Positions 50,618 through 62,370 of a stretch of 64,000 bases of DNA are shown in pieces. Both the position numbers and the translations under genes were made by a program. Origin of the DNA: Rugamonas aquatica (GTDB lineage: Bacteria > Pseudomonadota > Gammaproteobacteria > Burkholderiales > Burkholderiaceae_D). The stretch covers positions 434,001 to 498,000 of the forward strand of contig NZ_WHUG01000001.1 in the NCBI RefSeq assembly GCF_009380215.1. The letters run 5' to 3'. The notes beneath the pieces were generated by a model. That model made no database searches, had not been told where the DNA came from, and saw only the letters and a list, made by a program, of their open reading frames with translations. How positions within the stretch are numbered: position 1 is the stretch's first letter; each line of letters starts with the position of its first letter.

Positions 50618-51439
50618 TTATTGAATCGGGAAGGACATGGTCAAGGCCGTGCCCAGGCCGGGTTGGCTGGCGATGTCGAACCGGCCGCCGGCCTCGGCCA
50701 CCCGTTGGGCGATGCCGCGCAGGCCGCAGCCGCGCCGGGCCGGCGGATCGGGCAGGCCGACGCCGTTGTCGCGCACCGTCAGGCTCAAACTGCCCGCTGC
50801 GCGGCACAGGCCGATGCACACCTCGGACGCCTGCGCGTGGCGCGCGATATTGCTCAGCGATTCCTGCAGCACGCGGAACACCACCGCATCCATGCGCTCG
50901 TCGGTGGGCGCGCTGAAGGCGGCCGGTTCGGCCTCCAGCCGGCAGGGAATGCCGCTGAGGCGGGAAAACTGCTCCACCTGTTGCTGAACCGCCCCTTGCA
51001 GTCCGCTTTCCAGCTGTTCCGGCTGCAAATCGCGCACAATGGTGTGCATGGCGCGGCTGGCGGCTTGCAGCCGGGATTCGATCTGGGCTAGCGGCTTGGC
51101 CAGCGTGTCGTGGTGTTGCGCGAGCTGGGTGATGTCGAAGGTCAGGGCCAGCAGGTGTTGGCCGAGATCGTCGTGCAGGTCGCGGGCGATGCGGCGGCGC
51201 TCGGCATCCCGCAGCGACTGCTGGCTGGCGCCTAGCCGGCCGACTTGATGGCGGGTGTCGGCCAGCGCTTGCTCGGCGAGCTGGCGCCGCTCCAGTTCCT
51301 GCGCCAGCTGCTGCTCCAGGTCGGCCAGCGCGTGGCGCAGGTAGCGTTGCCGCCACAGCAACAGCAGGGCTATGCCGGCCAGCATCACGGCGCCGCCGAC
51401 GATGATATCGATTTCCAGGAGCGGTTGAGCGTAGCGCAT
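50618..51439 (-). CDS. Orphan NarL-pathway-type sensor histidine kinase (HisKA_3)
   Basis: This 273-residue protein has one membrane segment (~10-29), a coiled-coil linker (30-85), a HisKA_3 dimerisation domain with phospho-acceptor His89 in ERRRIARDLHDDLGQHL, and a HATPase domain (VFRVLQESLSNIARHAQA N-box; RDNGVG; GCGLRGIAQR). It has no sensory domain and no response regulator beside it. ATG 51439 has GGGGAAG seven bases upstream; a start 63 bases further up is possible. The PAS-GGEEF gene follows. Confidence 0.87.
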   Translation of the reverse strand: MRYAQPLLEIDIIVGGAVMLAGIALLLLWRQRYLRHALADLEQQLAQELERRQLAEQALADTRHQVGRLGASQQSLRDAERRRIARDLHDDLGQHLLALTFDITQLAQHHDTLAKPLAQIESRLQAASRAMHTIVRDLQPEQLESGLQGAVQQQVEQFSRLSGIPCRLEAEPAAFSAPTDERMDAVVFRVLQESLSNIARHAQASEVCIGLCRAAGSLSLTVRDNGVGLPDPPARRGCGLRGIAQRVAEAGGRFDIASQPGLGTALTMSFPIQ

Positions 51440-51527
51440 GATTTGTCTTCCCCGGGTAAGCGTCCACCGGACCAACATATCGTGGTTGCCTCGCGGTAGC
51501 ATTGTGGAATATCAATATTCCCCGGCA

Positions 51528-51557
51528 TAGACCGAAAAGTGTGGCGTGGGATATAAT
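51528..51557 (+). promoter_or_regulatory. Sigma-70-type promoter for queE-queD-tadA
   Basis: A consensus -10 hexamer TATAAT (51552-51557) is preceded at 18 bp by TAGACC, four of six bases of the -35 consensus. It would start transcription near 51564, twenty bases before the GTG start of queE. It is the clearest housekeeping promoter I see in the window. Confidence 0.6.
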
Positions 51558-51583
51558 TGAGGGTTGTCCTTTCAGGAACTGCC

Positions 51584-52219
51584 GTGACTTACAGCATCAA
51601 AGAGATTTTTTACACGCTGCAAGGCGAGGGCGCCCACGCCGGGCGTCCCGCCGTGTTCTGCCGCTTTTCGGGTTGCAATCTGTGGACCGGGCGCGAGATC
51701 GACCGCGCTAGCGCCGTCTGCCAGTTCTGCGATACCGACTTTGTCGGCACCGATGGCGAAGGCGGCGGCAAGTTCAAGACCGCGCAAGAGCTGGCTGCCA
51801 CCATCGATGCGCTGTGGCCTGCCAGCTACGCCGCCAGCAAGTACGTGGTGTTCACCGGCGGCGAACCGCTGTTGCAGCTCGACACCGCGCTGATCGAGGC
51901 AATGCACGCGGTCGGCTTCACCATCGCGATTGAAACCAACGGTACCTTGCCAGTGCCCGAAGGCGTGGACTGGATCTGCGTCAGCCCGAAGATGGGTTCC
52001 CAGCTGGTGGTGTCCAAGGGCAGCGAAATCAAGGTCGTGATCCCGCAGGCCGGGCAGGACCTGAGTGCCTACGAACATCTGGACTTCGAGCACTTCTTCG
52101 TGCAGGCGATGGACGGCCCGCTGGCCGAGTTCAATACCAAACTGGCGATCGAAACCTGCAAGCGCAATCCGAAATGGAAGCTGAGCTTGCAAACCCATAA
52201 ACTTTTACAGATACCCTAA
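51584..52219 (+). CDS. queE: 7-carboxy-7-deazaguanine synthase
   Basis: This 211-residue radical-SAM enzyme contracts 6-carboxytetrahydropterin to 7-carboxy-7-deazaguanine in queuosine synthesis. The cluster cysteines follow the C-x14-C-x2-C pattern of this QueE type (C31, C46, C49), after IKEIFYTLQGEGAHAGRPAVF. FTGGEPLLQ and ETNGT are SAM-binding strands. The start is GTG 51584 with AGGAA five bases upstream, since a TTG 27 bases earlier overlaps the -10 box. It begins the queE-queD-tadA operon. Confidence 0.94.
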   Translation: MTYSIKEIFYTLQGEGAHAGRPAVFCRFSGCNLWTGREIDRASAVCQFCDTDFVGTDGEGGGKFKTAQELAATIDALWPASYAASKYVVFTGGEPLLQLDTALIEAMHAVGFTIAIETNGTLPVPEGVDWICVSPKMGSQLVVSKGSEIKVVIPQAGQDLSAYEHLDFEHFFVQAMDGPLAEFNTKLAIETCKRNPKWKLSLQTHKLLQIP

Positions 52220-52221
52220 TC

Positions 52222-53164
<943 letters not shown>

Positions 53165-53236
53165 CCGCGGTTTTCCCCGGTGCGGCAAAAATGGTATGCT
53201 GAAGCTACTGTTACCGCACCATCGAGGGAGGCCGCG

Positions 53237-54181
53237 TTGGCTACCGCACAAGCAAACGGCATTACGATCGCGTATGAAGCCAGCGGCAATCCGCACGACC
53301 CTGCGGTGCTGCTGATTATGGGCCTGGGCATGCAGCTGGTCGCCTGGCCGCAAGACCTGGTGGACGGCCTGGTCGAGCAGGGCTATTACGTGATCCGCTA
53401 CGACAACCGGGATATCGGCTTGTCCAGCAAGTTCGAACATTTCAAGCGACCCAATCTGATCCTGGCCTACCTGAAATCGCTGGTCGGCTGGAATCAGGCG
53501 CCTGCCTACACGCTGAACGACATGGCGGACGACGCGCTCGGCCTGCTCGACGCGCTGGGCATAGGCGGAGCACATGTGGTCGGTGTGTCGATGGGCGGCA
53601 TGATCGCGCAGATCTTCGCGGCCCGTTTCGGCCATCGCGCGCTGAGCCTCAGTTCCATCATGTCCAGCAGCGGGCGGCGCGGTTTGCCTGGCCCGACGCC
53701 TGCCGCGCGCAATGCGTTGATGCGCGCGCCTGCTTCGCCGCACAACCGGCGCGAGGTGGTCGACCGCATGGTGCAGGTGTACCGCATCATCGGCAGTCCA
53801 TCCTTCCCCACGCCGGAGCCCAGGCTGCGCGATAACATCGAGCGGGCGCTGGACCGCAGCATCTACCCGGCCGGCATGGCGCGGCAGATGGTGGCCATCG
53901 TCGCTTCCGGCGACCGCACGGCGCTGCTGCGCAAGATCCGCTGCCGGACCATGGTGATCCACGGCGCCGCCGATCCGCTGGTGCCGCTGGCCTGCGGCGT
54001 CGACACGGCCGCCGCGATTCCGGACGCCAGGCTGCATGTGATCGAAGGCATGGGCCACGACCTGCCGCCGCAGTTGATCGAGCGCCTGCTTTCCTTGCTA
54101 GAGCTGCACCTGCGCGGTAATATGACGCCGGACATTCCTCCGCTGACGCCGCATCGGGCGGGCAGTGGCACCCATCATTGA
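53237..54181 (+). CDS. Alpha/beta-hydrolase
   Basis: This 314-residue protein has the alpha/beta-hydrolase core: LLIMGLGMQLVAWPQDLV (oxyanion region), RYDNRDIGLSSKF, the nucleophile elbow VGVSMGGMIAQ, Asp in HGAADPLVP and His in IEGMGHDLPP. The length and the RYDNRDIG motif fit the group of lone hydrolases similar to aclacinomycin methylesterase or haloperoxidase-like proteins; substrate unknown. The start is TTG 53237, supported by GAGGGAGG five bases upstream; no ATG in this frame lies close. It overlaps the LD-carboxypeptidase gene by 17 bases. Confidence 0.86.
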   Translation: MATAQANGITIAYEASGNPHDPAVLLIMGLGMQLVAWPQDLVDGLVEQGYYVIRYDNRDIGLSSKFEHFKRPNLILAYLKSLVGWNQAPAYTLNDMADDALGLLDALGIGGAHVVGVSMGGMIAQIFAARFGHRALSLSSIMSSSGRRGLPGPTPAARNALMRAPASPHNRREVVDRMVQVYRIIGSPSFPTPEPRLRDNIERALDRSIYPAGMARQMVAIVASGDRTALLRKIRCRTMVIHGAADPLVPLACGVDTAAAIPDARLHVIEGMGHDLPPQLIERLLSLLELHLRGNMTPDIPPLTPHRAGSGTHH

Positions 54182-55112
54182 CAGAGACACTTTGAGCACA
54201 TCGACTATCGGCATCGCGATTGCCGCGACGGGCGGCTACGCGCCCGACCACGCGGCGCTGCAAAACGGCATCGAACGCCTGCGCCAGCAGGGCCACCGGG
54301 TACACAACTACTACGACGACGATAAAAAATTCCAGCGTTTCGCCGGCACCGATGCCGGCCGCCTGGCGCAGCTGAACGCCGCCGCCGCCGATCCGGATGT
54401 GCGGGTGGTGATCGCGCTGCGCGGTTCCTACGGCATGAGCCGCCTGCTGCCGATGATCGACTTCCACGCGATGGCCGATAGCGGCAAGCTGTTTGTCGGC
54501 TACAGCGATTTCACGGCGTTCCAGATGGCGCTGATGAAGCAAACCGGCCGCATCAGCTTCGGCGGCCCGATGATGTGCGACGATTTCAACCGCGAGACGC
54601 CGCTCGACTACACCATGCGGCAATTCTGGGACTGCCTGCGCGGGCCGGTGCACACGGTGCGCGGCACGGTGGCGGAGGGCGGTTCGGACAATCCGCTGGT
54701 CGATGTCAGCGGCAAGCTGTGGGGCGGCAATCTGGCGATGATGGTGAGCCTGCTGGGCACGCCGTATTTCGCGGCGCAAGCCGACGGCATCCTGTTCCTG
54801 GAAGATATCAGCGAGCATCCCTACCGCGTCGAGCGCATGGTGTTGCAGCTGCTGTACGCCGGTGCGCTGGAAGGCCAGCGGGCGCTGGTGCTGGGCGACT
54901 TCTCCGGCTACAAGCTCAGCGCCTTCGACAATGGCTACGATTTCGAGGCCATGCTGGCCTATCTGCGCGAACGCCTGCCGATCCCCGTGCTGACCGGCCT
55001 GCCGTTCGGCCATATCAAGGAGCGCGCGACGCTGCCTTACGGCGGCATGGCGCATCTGGTGTCGAGTGAGCGTGGCTTTGACCTGACCATCAGCGACTAT
55101 CCCACGTTATGA
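54165..55112 (+). CDS. ldcA: Muramoyltetrapeptide (LD-) carboxypeptidase
   Basis: This 315-residue S66-family peptidase removes the terminal D-Ala from tetrapeptides during murein recycling. It shows the nucleophile region ALRGSYGMSRLLPMIDF, FVGYSDFTAFQMAL, GKLWGGNLAMMVSLLGTPYF, FLEDISEHPYRVERM with the catalytic Glu, and GLPFGHIKERATLPYG with the catalytic His. The protein is cytoplasmic, with no signal peptide. GTG 54165 overlaps the upstream gene; TTG 54192, nine codons later, could be the real start because STIGIAIAATGGYA begins the fold there. Confidence 0.92.
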   Translation: MAPIIDRDTLSTSTIGIAIAATGGYAPDHAALQNGIERLRQQGHRVHNYYDDDKKFQRFAGTDAGRLAQLNAAAADPDVRVVIALRGSYGMSRLLPMIDFHAMADSGKLFVGYSDFTAFQMALMKQTGRISFGGPMMCDDFNRETPLDYTMRQFWDCLRGPVHTVRGTVAEGGSDNPLVDVSGKLWGGNLAMMVSLLGTPYFAAQADGILFLEDISEHPYRVERMVLQLLYAGALEGQRALVLGDFSGYKLSAFDNGYDFEAMLAYLRERLPIPVLTGLPFGHIKERATLPYGGMAHLVSSERGFDLTISDYPTL

Positions 55113-55233
55113 AATAGCGACTCCCCAAAGCGGGGGCAATTTCGCTGCTGCCATTCCGGTGGGGGCTTAACAATGGTAAAATGCCCGGTTATCCAGCTTC
55201 ATTGCTAAATTCACCGCTTTAAGGGCTTTATTC

Positions 55234-56835
<1,602 letters not shown>

Positions 56836-56843
56836 TCATGCTA

Positions 56844-56872
56844 AAAGAATCCCGCTCCAAGCGGGATTCTTT
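56844..56872. terminator. Terminator hairpin after ybiT
   Basis: AAAGAATCCCGCT and AGCGGGATTCTTT make a perfect 13-base-pair stem with a three-base loop, eight bases after the ybiT stop. The stem ends in TTCTTT, giving a short U-run in both directions. It separates ybiT from nadA. Confidence 0.75.
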
Positions 56873-56919
56873 GCAATGTGCCATAGTTATTGCTTCCCGC
56901 TTTACGTTCACAGAACACC

Positions 56920-58065
56920 ATGCAAACCATAGAAATCAAACCCGTCGAGTACGAGCATCCACAAGACGGAGCCAGCTGCACCGCCCACGCCTGGGCGCGC
57001 ACGCCAGCGACTCCATCGCCTGAACAACGTGTCGAACTCAAGGAGCGCATCAAGCGCCTGCTGAAAGAGAAGCAAGCCGTGCTGGTGTCGCACTACTATG
57101 TCGACGCCGACCTGCAAGACCTGGCCGAGGAAACCGGCGGCTGTGTGTCCGATTCGCTGGAGATGGCGCGCTTCGGCCGCGACCATCCGGCCAAGACCCT
57201 GGTGGTGGCCGGCGTGCGCTTCATGGGCGAGACCGCCAAGATCCTCAGCCCGGAAAAACGCATCCTGATGCCGGACCTGGACGCGACCTGCTCGCTGGAC
57301 CTGGGCTGCCCGGTCGATGAATTCACCGCCTTCTGCGATGCCCATCCGGACCGCACGGTGGTGGTGTACGCCAACACCAGCGCCGCCGTCAAGGCGCGCG
57401 CCGACTGGATGGTGACGTCGTCGATCGGCCTGGACATCGTCAAGCACCTGCACGAGCAGGGCAAGAAAATCCTGTGGGCGCCGGACAAGCATCTGGGGTC
57501 CTACATCCAGAAGCAGACCGGTGCGGACATGCTGCTGTGGCAGGGCTCCTGCCTGGTGCACGATGAATTCAAGGGCATCGAACTGGACCTGCTGAAGGCC
57601 GAATATCCGAACGCCAAGGTGCTGGTGCACCCGGAATCGCCGGCCAATGTGGTGGCGCTGGCGGACGTGGTCGGCTCGACCACGCAGATCATCAACGCCG
57701 CCGTGGAGTCGGACGCCGATACCTTCATCGTCGCCACCGACAACGGCATCCTGCACAAGATGCGCGCCGCCGCACCAGGCAAGCGTTTCATCGAAGCGCC
57801 GACCGCCGGCAACAGCGCCAGCTGCAAGAGCTGCGCGCATTGCCCGTGGATGGCGATGAACGGCCTGCAGAATCTGGCCGACGTGCTGGAGAATATGGAC
57901 AACAATTCGGCCAACGAGATCCACGTCGATCCGGAGATCGGTCGCCAGGCGGTGACGTCGATCAACCGCATGCTGGATTTCGCGGCTGCCAAGAAAGCCA
58001 AGGTTCAGCCGGGCGCTGATCTGGCGAAAGAAGCTAAACTGTTTTCGGGAATCGGTCCGGCATGA
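56920..58065 (+). CDS. nadA: Quinolinate synthase A
   Basis: This 381-residue [4Fe-4S] enzyme condenses iminoaspartate with dihydroxyacetone phosphate to quinolinate, in de novo NAD synthesis. Features: [35 protein letters not shown], the cluster cysteines in [13 protein letters not shown], the [10 protein letters not shown] region and [14 protein letters not shown], and HPESPANV. It overlaps nadC by four bases (ATGA), forming a nadAC operon. nadB lies at 60573-62186 on the other strand. Confidence 0.95.
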   Translation: MQTIEIKPVEYEHPQDGASCTAHAWARTPATPSPEQRVELKERIKRLLKEKQAVLVSHYYVDADLQDLAEETGGCVSDSLEMARFGRDHPAKTLVVAGVRFMGETAKILSPEKRILMPDLDATCSLDLGCPVDEFTAFCDAHPDRTVVVYANTSAAVKARADWMVTSSIGLDIVKHLHEQGKKILWAPDKHLGSYIQKQTGADMLLWQGSCLVHDEFKGIELDLLKAEYPNAKVLVHPESPANVVALADVVGSTTQIINAAVESDADTFIVATDNGILHKMRAAAPGKRFIEAPTAGNSASCKSCAHCPWMAMNGLQNLADVLENMDNNSANEIHVDPEIGRQAVTSINRMLDFAAAKKAKVQPGADLAKEAKLFSGIGPA

Positions 58066-58928
58066 GTACTTTAGTTAATTCCTTTGCGCCGTTTGACGAT
58101 GCGCTGAAATCTGCCTTCGAAGGCAATCTGCTGGCGGCCCTGCTGGAAGACGTGGGTGCGGGCGACCTGACCGGCCTGCTGGTGCCGGACGGCGGCCGCG
58201 CCACCGCGCGCGTGATCGTGCGCGAAGACGCGGTGCTGTGCGGCGCGCCGTGGTTCGAAGGCATCATGAATTGCATGCAGGCCGGCATCGAGATCGACTG
58301 GCAGTATGCCGAAGGCGATCTGATGAAGGCCGACAGCCTGGTCTGCACCATCCAGGGCCCGGCGCGCGCGCTGTTGACGGCGGAACGCGCGGCGCTGAAC
58401 TTCCTGCAATTGCTGTCCGGCGTGGCGACGGCGACGCGCAAGTATGTCGATGTGATTGCCGGCACCCGCGCCGCCATCCTCGATACGCGCAAGACCATGC
58501 CGGGCCTGCGCCTGGCGCAGAAGTACGCGGTGCGCGTGGGCGGCGGGCAGAATCAGCGGCTGGCGCTGTATGACGGCATCCTGATCAAGGAAAACCATAT
58601 CGCGGCGGCCGGCGGCATCACCGCTGCGGTGCTGGCCGCCAAGCGCCTGGAGAAGGGCGTCAGTATCCAGGTCGAGGTGGAGAGTATCGACGAGCTGGAT
58701 GAGGCGCTGGAGGCGGACGCCGGCTCCATCCTGCTCGATAACTTCAGCCTCGACATGATGCGTGAAGCGGTGCAGCGCAATGCCGGCCGCGCCTTGCTGG
58801 AAGCGTCCGGCGGCATCAACTTCGATACCGTGCGGGCGATCGCGGAAACCGGCGTCGACCGCATCTCCATCGGCAGCCTGACCAAGGACGTGCGCGCCAC
58901 GGACTACTCGCTGCGCATCGTCGGCTAA
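58062..58928 (+). CDS. nadC: Nicotinate-nucleotide pyrophosphorylase (carboxylating)
   Basis: This 288-residue enzyme converts quinolinate and PRPP to nicotinate mononucleotide, releasing CO2. It has [14 protein letters not shown] at the N-terminus, [35 protein letters not shown], the [20 protein letters not shown] active-site stretch, [10 protein letters not shown] and LLEASGGIN plus [10 protein letters not shown]. Length is standard. It is coupled to nadA and completes the last two steps of quinolinate-based NAD synthesis. Confidence 0.95.
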   Translation: MSTLVNSFAPFDDALKSAFEGNLLAALLEDVGAGDLTGLLVPDGGRATARVIVREDAVLCGAPWFEGIMNCMQAGIEIDWQYAEGDLMKADSLVCTIQGPARALLTAERAALNFLQLLSGVATATRKYVDVIAGTRAAILDTRKTMPGLRLAQKYAVRVGGGQNQRLALYDGILIKENHIAAAGGITAAVLAAKRLEKGVSIQVEVESIDELDEALEADAGSILLDNFSLDMMREAVQRNAGRALLEASGGINFDTVRAIAETGVDRISIGSLTKDVRATDYSLRIVG

Positions 58929-58932
58929 GGCT

Positions 58933-59080
58933 TCAACCGGCCAGCTTGCGCATCAGCGCTTCCACCGGGCCGCGCTCGAAATGGCGCGACCAGCACCAGG
59001 CATGCCAGTTGCAGCAGGCGCTGGCCGTTCGCCAGCACGGCGCTGCCCGAGGAGGCCAGCATGTACAGCGGCATCGGCGG
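58933..59080 (-). pseudogene. Decayed 3' remnant of a DUF418 (YeiB-like) membrane-protein gene
   Basis: Read leftward, one frame gives PLYMLASSGSAVLANGQRLL and then, after a shift of frame, WHAWCWSRHFERGPVEALMR-KLAG and a stop codon at 58933-58935. The latter matches the conserved DUF418 C-terminus (W-x-R-x-F-x-x-GP-x-E-x-L-x-R-x-L). An intact gene would have about 350-400 codons, with several hydrophobic segments before this end. Only these two fragments remain, in different frames. The family assignment is from pattern memory and is tentative. It fills most of the gap between nadC and the PEP-CTERM gene. Confidence 0.5.
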
Positions 59081-59194
59081 ACATGCCATGAAAATTTGTC
59101 ATACATGCATGTAAAAAATATTAATTATAGATAATTTAAATGCAATATAATCTCGCTTGTTTTTTTAATACTATTAACAAATGGAGCGAATTAG

Positions 59195-59977
59195 ATGAAA
59201 TTGCAATTTTTAGCAGGTGTCGTAGCCATGGTCGGCCTGACGGGTCTGGCCCATGCAGATGGTTTTAGTAACGGTGGCTTCGAAACCGGCACCACTGCAG
59301 GCTGGACCACCGGTGGCGGCTATCGCGGTAGTGTTCCGAACTCCAGCCTGTTGCCAGCGCAGTTCCTGCCAGGCGGCAGCCGTAACGGCGACAACGGTAC
59401 CCGTGGTTCGGTGATCGACACCAGCTACGTTGACCCTAACCTGGGTGCTCTGCTGGGCACGACCGTGCTCAGCGGCCAATACGCCTATCGCGCGGAAGAC
59501 ACCACCAACGGCGGCAACGCCACGGTGATCAGCCAGAAGGTCAGCAACTACACCGAATCGAAGATCTATTTCGCCTGGAAGGCCGTGCTGGAAAACGGCG
59601 GCCACGTGGAAGACGAATCGGCGCTGATGAAGCTGACCTTGACCGACGACACCACCGGCCAGCTGCTGATCAGCCGCAGCTACAACGCCGGTTTCGACGG
59701 TTCGGGCGTGGATAGCCGCTTCAGCACCAACGGTGAACTGTTCTACACCGCAAACTGGCAGCTCGAACAGTTGAGCATAGATCAGTCGCTGTCCGGTCAC
59801 AGCTTCACGCTGTCGCTGCTGGCTGCCGATTGCAGCCCTACCGGCCACACCGGCTATGCTTACCTGGATGGCTTCGGCTCGGTAGCGCCACCGGTACCAG
59901 AGCCAACTACCTATGGCATGCTGCTGGGTGGCCTGGGCCTGCTGGGCTTTATGGCTCGCCGCAAGAAATCGGCTTAA
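59195..59977 (+). CDS. PEP-CTERM sorting-domain protein
   Basis: This 260-residue exported protein has a signal peptide (LAGVVAMVGLTGLAHA-DGF) and a C-terminal PEP-CTERM tail VPEPTTYGMLLGGLGLLGFM followed by ARRKKSA. The middle, starting GFSNGGFETGTTAGWTTGG, resembles carbohydrate-binding-like jelly-roll domains common in this class. An AT-rich leader with TATAAT (59146-59151) and GGAG nine bases from the ATG suggests strong expression. Exosortase processing and release with EPS is expected; the EPS locus begins at 62371. Confidence 0.88.
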   Translation: MKLQFLAGVVAMVGLTGLAHADGFSNGGFETGTTAGWTTGGGYRGSVPNSSLLPAQFLPGGSRNGDNGTRGSVIDTSYVDPNLGALLGTTVLSGQYAYRAEDTTNGGNATVISQKVSNYTESKIYFAWKAVLENGGHVEDESALMKLTLTDDTTGQLLISRSYNAGFDGSGVDSRFSTNGELFYTANWQLEQLSIDQSLSGHSFTLSLLAADCSPTGHTGYAYLDGFGSVAPPVPEPTTYGMLLGGLGLLGFMARRKKSA

Positions 59978-59993
59978 GCGCCTGAAGGAAGAG

Positions 59994-60027
59994 CGCCGGC
60001 GGCAGAGATGCCGGCCGGCGTTTTTTT
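59994..60027 (+). terminator. Intrinsic terminator after the PEP-CTERM gene
   Basis: CGCCGGC pairs with GCCGGCG around a 13-base loop and is followed directly by seven T residues. It begins 17 bases after the stop codon and ends at the 3' border of the convergent GNAT gene. Confidence 0.7.
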
Positions 60028-60562
60028 ATGCGCCTATGGTTTTGCGCATTTTTGCCAGCGGCACGCTGACGTTGCCCGGCAAGTTGATCTCGAATCGTTC
60101 CACCACAGTGAAACCACAGGCCAGGTACAGCGGCACGCCGGGCATCGTCGCGGCCAGCTCCAGCGTGCGGAAGCCACCGGCTGCGGCTGCGTCGGTGCAA
60201 TGGCTCAGCAGCAACCGGCCCAGTCCCTGGCGGGCCGCGGACGGTTCGACGAAGAAGGCACGGATGCGCGCCGCCTCGGTCGCCGGGTCGAGCAGCGGAT
60301 CGGCGCCTTGCTTGGTGCGGTCGGCGCCGAACAGCGTGCTGCGCTTGCTCCAGCCGCCGCAGGCCACCAGTTCGCCATGCTTTTCGATCAAAAAATACGT
60401 GCGGTCGGCAACCAGCTGGGTGTCGACGCCGAACACATGGCGTGTCACGGCCGCCGCCTGCTCCTCGCTGTAGAAGCCGTCGCTGAGCTCGATACCCGAG
60501 CGGGCGATCAACGCTTCCATCGCGGGGATGTCGTCAGGCAGGGCGGCGCGCACGGCGATCAT
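60026..60562 (-). CDS. GNAT-family N-acetyltransferase
   Basis: This 178-residue protein has the acetyl-CoA binding pattern VEPSAARQGLGRLLLSHCTD (motif A, Q/R-x-x-G-x-G/A) after strand RIRAFF, with ELAATMPGVPLYLACGF as motif B, including the Tyr that commonly acts as general acid. The AALPDDIPAMEALIARSG start is typical. Substrate unknown. It follows nadB by 10 bp on the same strand and may be co-transcribed with it. Confidence 0.87.
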   Translation of the reverse strand: MIAVRAALPDDIPAMEALIARSGIELSDGFYSEEQAAAVTRHVFGVDTQLVADRTYFLIEKHGELVACGGWSKRSTLFGADRTKQGADPLLDPATEAARIRAFFVEPSAARQGLGRLLLSHCTDAAAAGGFRTLELAATMPGVPLYLACGFTVVERFEINLPGNVSVPLAKMRKTIGA

Positions 60563-60572
60563 GCAGGACTCC

Positions 60573-62186
60573 TTATTTGCGGCGGGACGGCGTCATGATG
60601 CTGGGCAGCGCCTTCGGCAGCGTTTCCGGATAGTCGCGGCTGAAGTGCAGGCCGCGGCTTTCGTGCCGCTGCAGGGCGCTGTTGACGATCAGGTTGGCGA
60701 CGTCGACCAGGTTGCGCAGCTCCAGCAAGTCGTGCGTGATGCGGAAGTTGCGGTAGTACTCGTCGATTTCTTCCTTCAGCAGCGCGATGCGGTGCTGGGC
60801 GCGCTCCAGCCGCTTGGTGGTGCGGACGATGCCGACGTAGTTCCACATGAAGCGGCGCAGCTCGTCCCAGTTGTGGGCGATGACGACTTCCTCGTCGGCG
60901 TCGGTGACGCGGCTCTCGTCCCAGTCCGGCAGATAGGGTACTTCGCCGACGTCCTTGGAGGCGATGTCGGTGGCGCAGGCGCGGCCGATGACCACGCATT
61001 CGAGCAGCGAGTTGCTGGCCAGGCGGTTGGCGCCGTGCAGGCCTGTGCAGGCGGTCTCGCCGACCGCGTACAGGCCCGGCAGGTCGGTGCGGCCTTGCAG
61101 GTCCGTCACCACGCCACCACAGGTGTAGTGCGCGGCCGGCACGATGGGAATCGGCTGCTTGGTGATGTCGATGCCCAGTTCCAGGCAGCGCGCGTAGATG
61201 GTCGGGAAGTGTTCGATCAGGAATTCGGCCGGCTTGTGGCTGATGTCCAGGTGCACGTAGTCGAGGCCGCGTTTCTTGATCTCGAAGTCGATGGCGCGGG
61301 CGACCACGTCGCGCGGGGCCAGTTCGGCGCGCTCGTCGTGGGCCAGCATGAAGCGCGTGCCTGCGGCCGCGCCGGCTTCAGGCGGCAGCTTCAGCAGGCC
61401 GCCTTCGCCGCGTATCGCTTCGGTGATCAGGAAGGACTTGGCGTACGGGTGGTACAAGCAGGTCGGGTGGAACTGGATGAATTCCATGTTCGACACGCGG
61501 CAGCCGGCGCGCCAGGCCATGGCGATGCCGTCGCCGCTGGCGGTGTCGGGATTGGTGGTGTACAGGTAGACCTTGCCGGCGCCGCCGGTGGCCATGACCG
61601 TGTGTTCGGCGGCGAAGGTCAGCACCTGGCCGGTCTTCTCGTCCTGCACGTAGAGGCCGTAGCACTTGGGCTGGCCGCTGCCTTTTTTGCCGGGATGCAG
61701 CTTGTCTGAAGTAATCAGGTCGATCGCGCAATGGTGTTCGAACAGCGTGATGTTCGGGTGGGCGCGGACTTTTTCTTCCAGCGTCACCTGCACCGCGTGG
61801 CCGGTGGCGTCGGCCGCGTGGATGATGCGGCGCTGGCTGTGGCCGCCTTCTCGGGTCAGGTGGAAGCCCAGTTCCGCCGACTCGTCCTTGGTGAAGGGCA
61901 CGCCTTGCTCGATCAGCCATTCGATCGCTTCGCGGCCGTGTTCGACGATGTAGCGCGTGGCGCTTTCGTCGCACAGGCCGCCGCCGGCGATCAGGGTGTC
62001 GTCGATGTGCTGGTTGTGGCTGTCGCCGGAATCGAGCACGGCGGCAATGCCGCCCTGGGCCCAGTTGCTGGCGCCATCCTTCAGGGCACGTTTGGAAATG
62101 ATCGCGACTGTGCGCGTTTCGGCCAGGTGGAGGGCGACCGACAGGCCGGCCAGTCCGCTGCCGACAATTGCAACATCAAATTTCAT
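60573..62186 (-). CDS. nadB: L-aspartate oxidase
   Basis: This 537-residue flavoprotein oxidises L-aspartate to iminoaspartate, substrate of NadA. It has the FAD-binding start [19 protein letters not shown], the [11 protein letters not shown] motif, [51 protein letters not shown], and [18 protein letters not shown] with the flavin contact residues. The C-terminal helical domain is complete. I use ATG 62186 immediately before the flavin fold. It is separated from nadA-nadC by the DUF418 remnant, a PEP-CTERM gene and the GNAT gene, and runs towards them. Confidence 0.95.
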   Translation of the reverse strand: MKFDVAIVGSGLAGLSVALHLAETRTVAIISKRALKDGASNWAQGGIAAVLDSGDSHNQHIDDTLIAGGGLCDESATRYIVEHGREAIEWLIEQGVPFTKDESAELGFHLTREGGHSQRRIIHAADATGHAVQVTLEEKVRAHPNITLFEHHCAIDLITSDKLHPGKKGSGQPKCYGLYVQDEKTGQVLTFAAEHTVMATGGAGKVYLYTTNPDTASGDGIAMAWRAGCRVSNMEFIQFHPTCLYHPYAKSFLITEAIRGEGGLLKLPPEAGAAAGTRFMLAHDERAELAPRDVVARAIDFEIKKRGLDYVHLDISHKPAEFLIEHFPTIYARCLELGIDITKQPIPIVPAAHYTCGGVVTDLQGRTDLPGLYAVGETACTGLHGANRLASNSLLECVVIGRACATDIASKDVGEVPYLPDWDESRVTDADEEVVIAHNWDELRRFMWNYVGIVRTTKRLERAQHRIALLKEEIDEYYRNFRITHDLLELRNLVDVANLIVNSALQRHESRGLHFSRDYPETLPKALPSIMTPSRRK

Positions 62187-62370
62187 GATTACGTTTGGAT
62201 GCGGTAGAGAACCATGACTATAGACCATTTGTCATGAACGCGTCATATTCTGCCGTTTTTCGCTGTTTTCGGGCCGGAACCGGCGAGCCGATTGTGGCCG
62301 CTCAAGACGTCGCCGCTGAGTGTTGGCGATGATCGGCATTACACCGCTATTTGGTGCCGGGGAGCGGATT

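Noticed and set aside
55123-55136. CCCC/GGGG hairpin after ldcA as a terminator
   Set aside because: The stem is only four to five pairs and no T-run follows.
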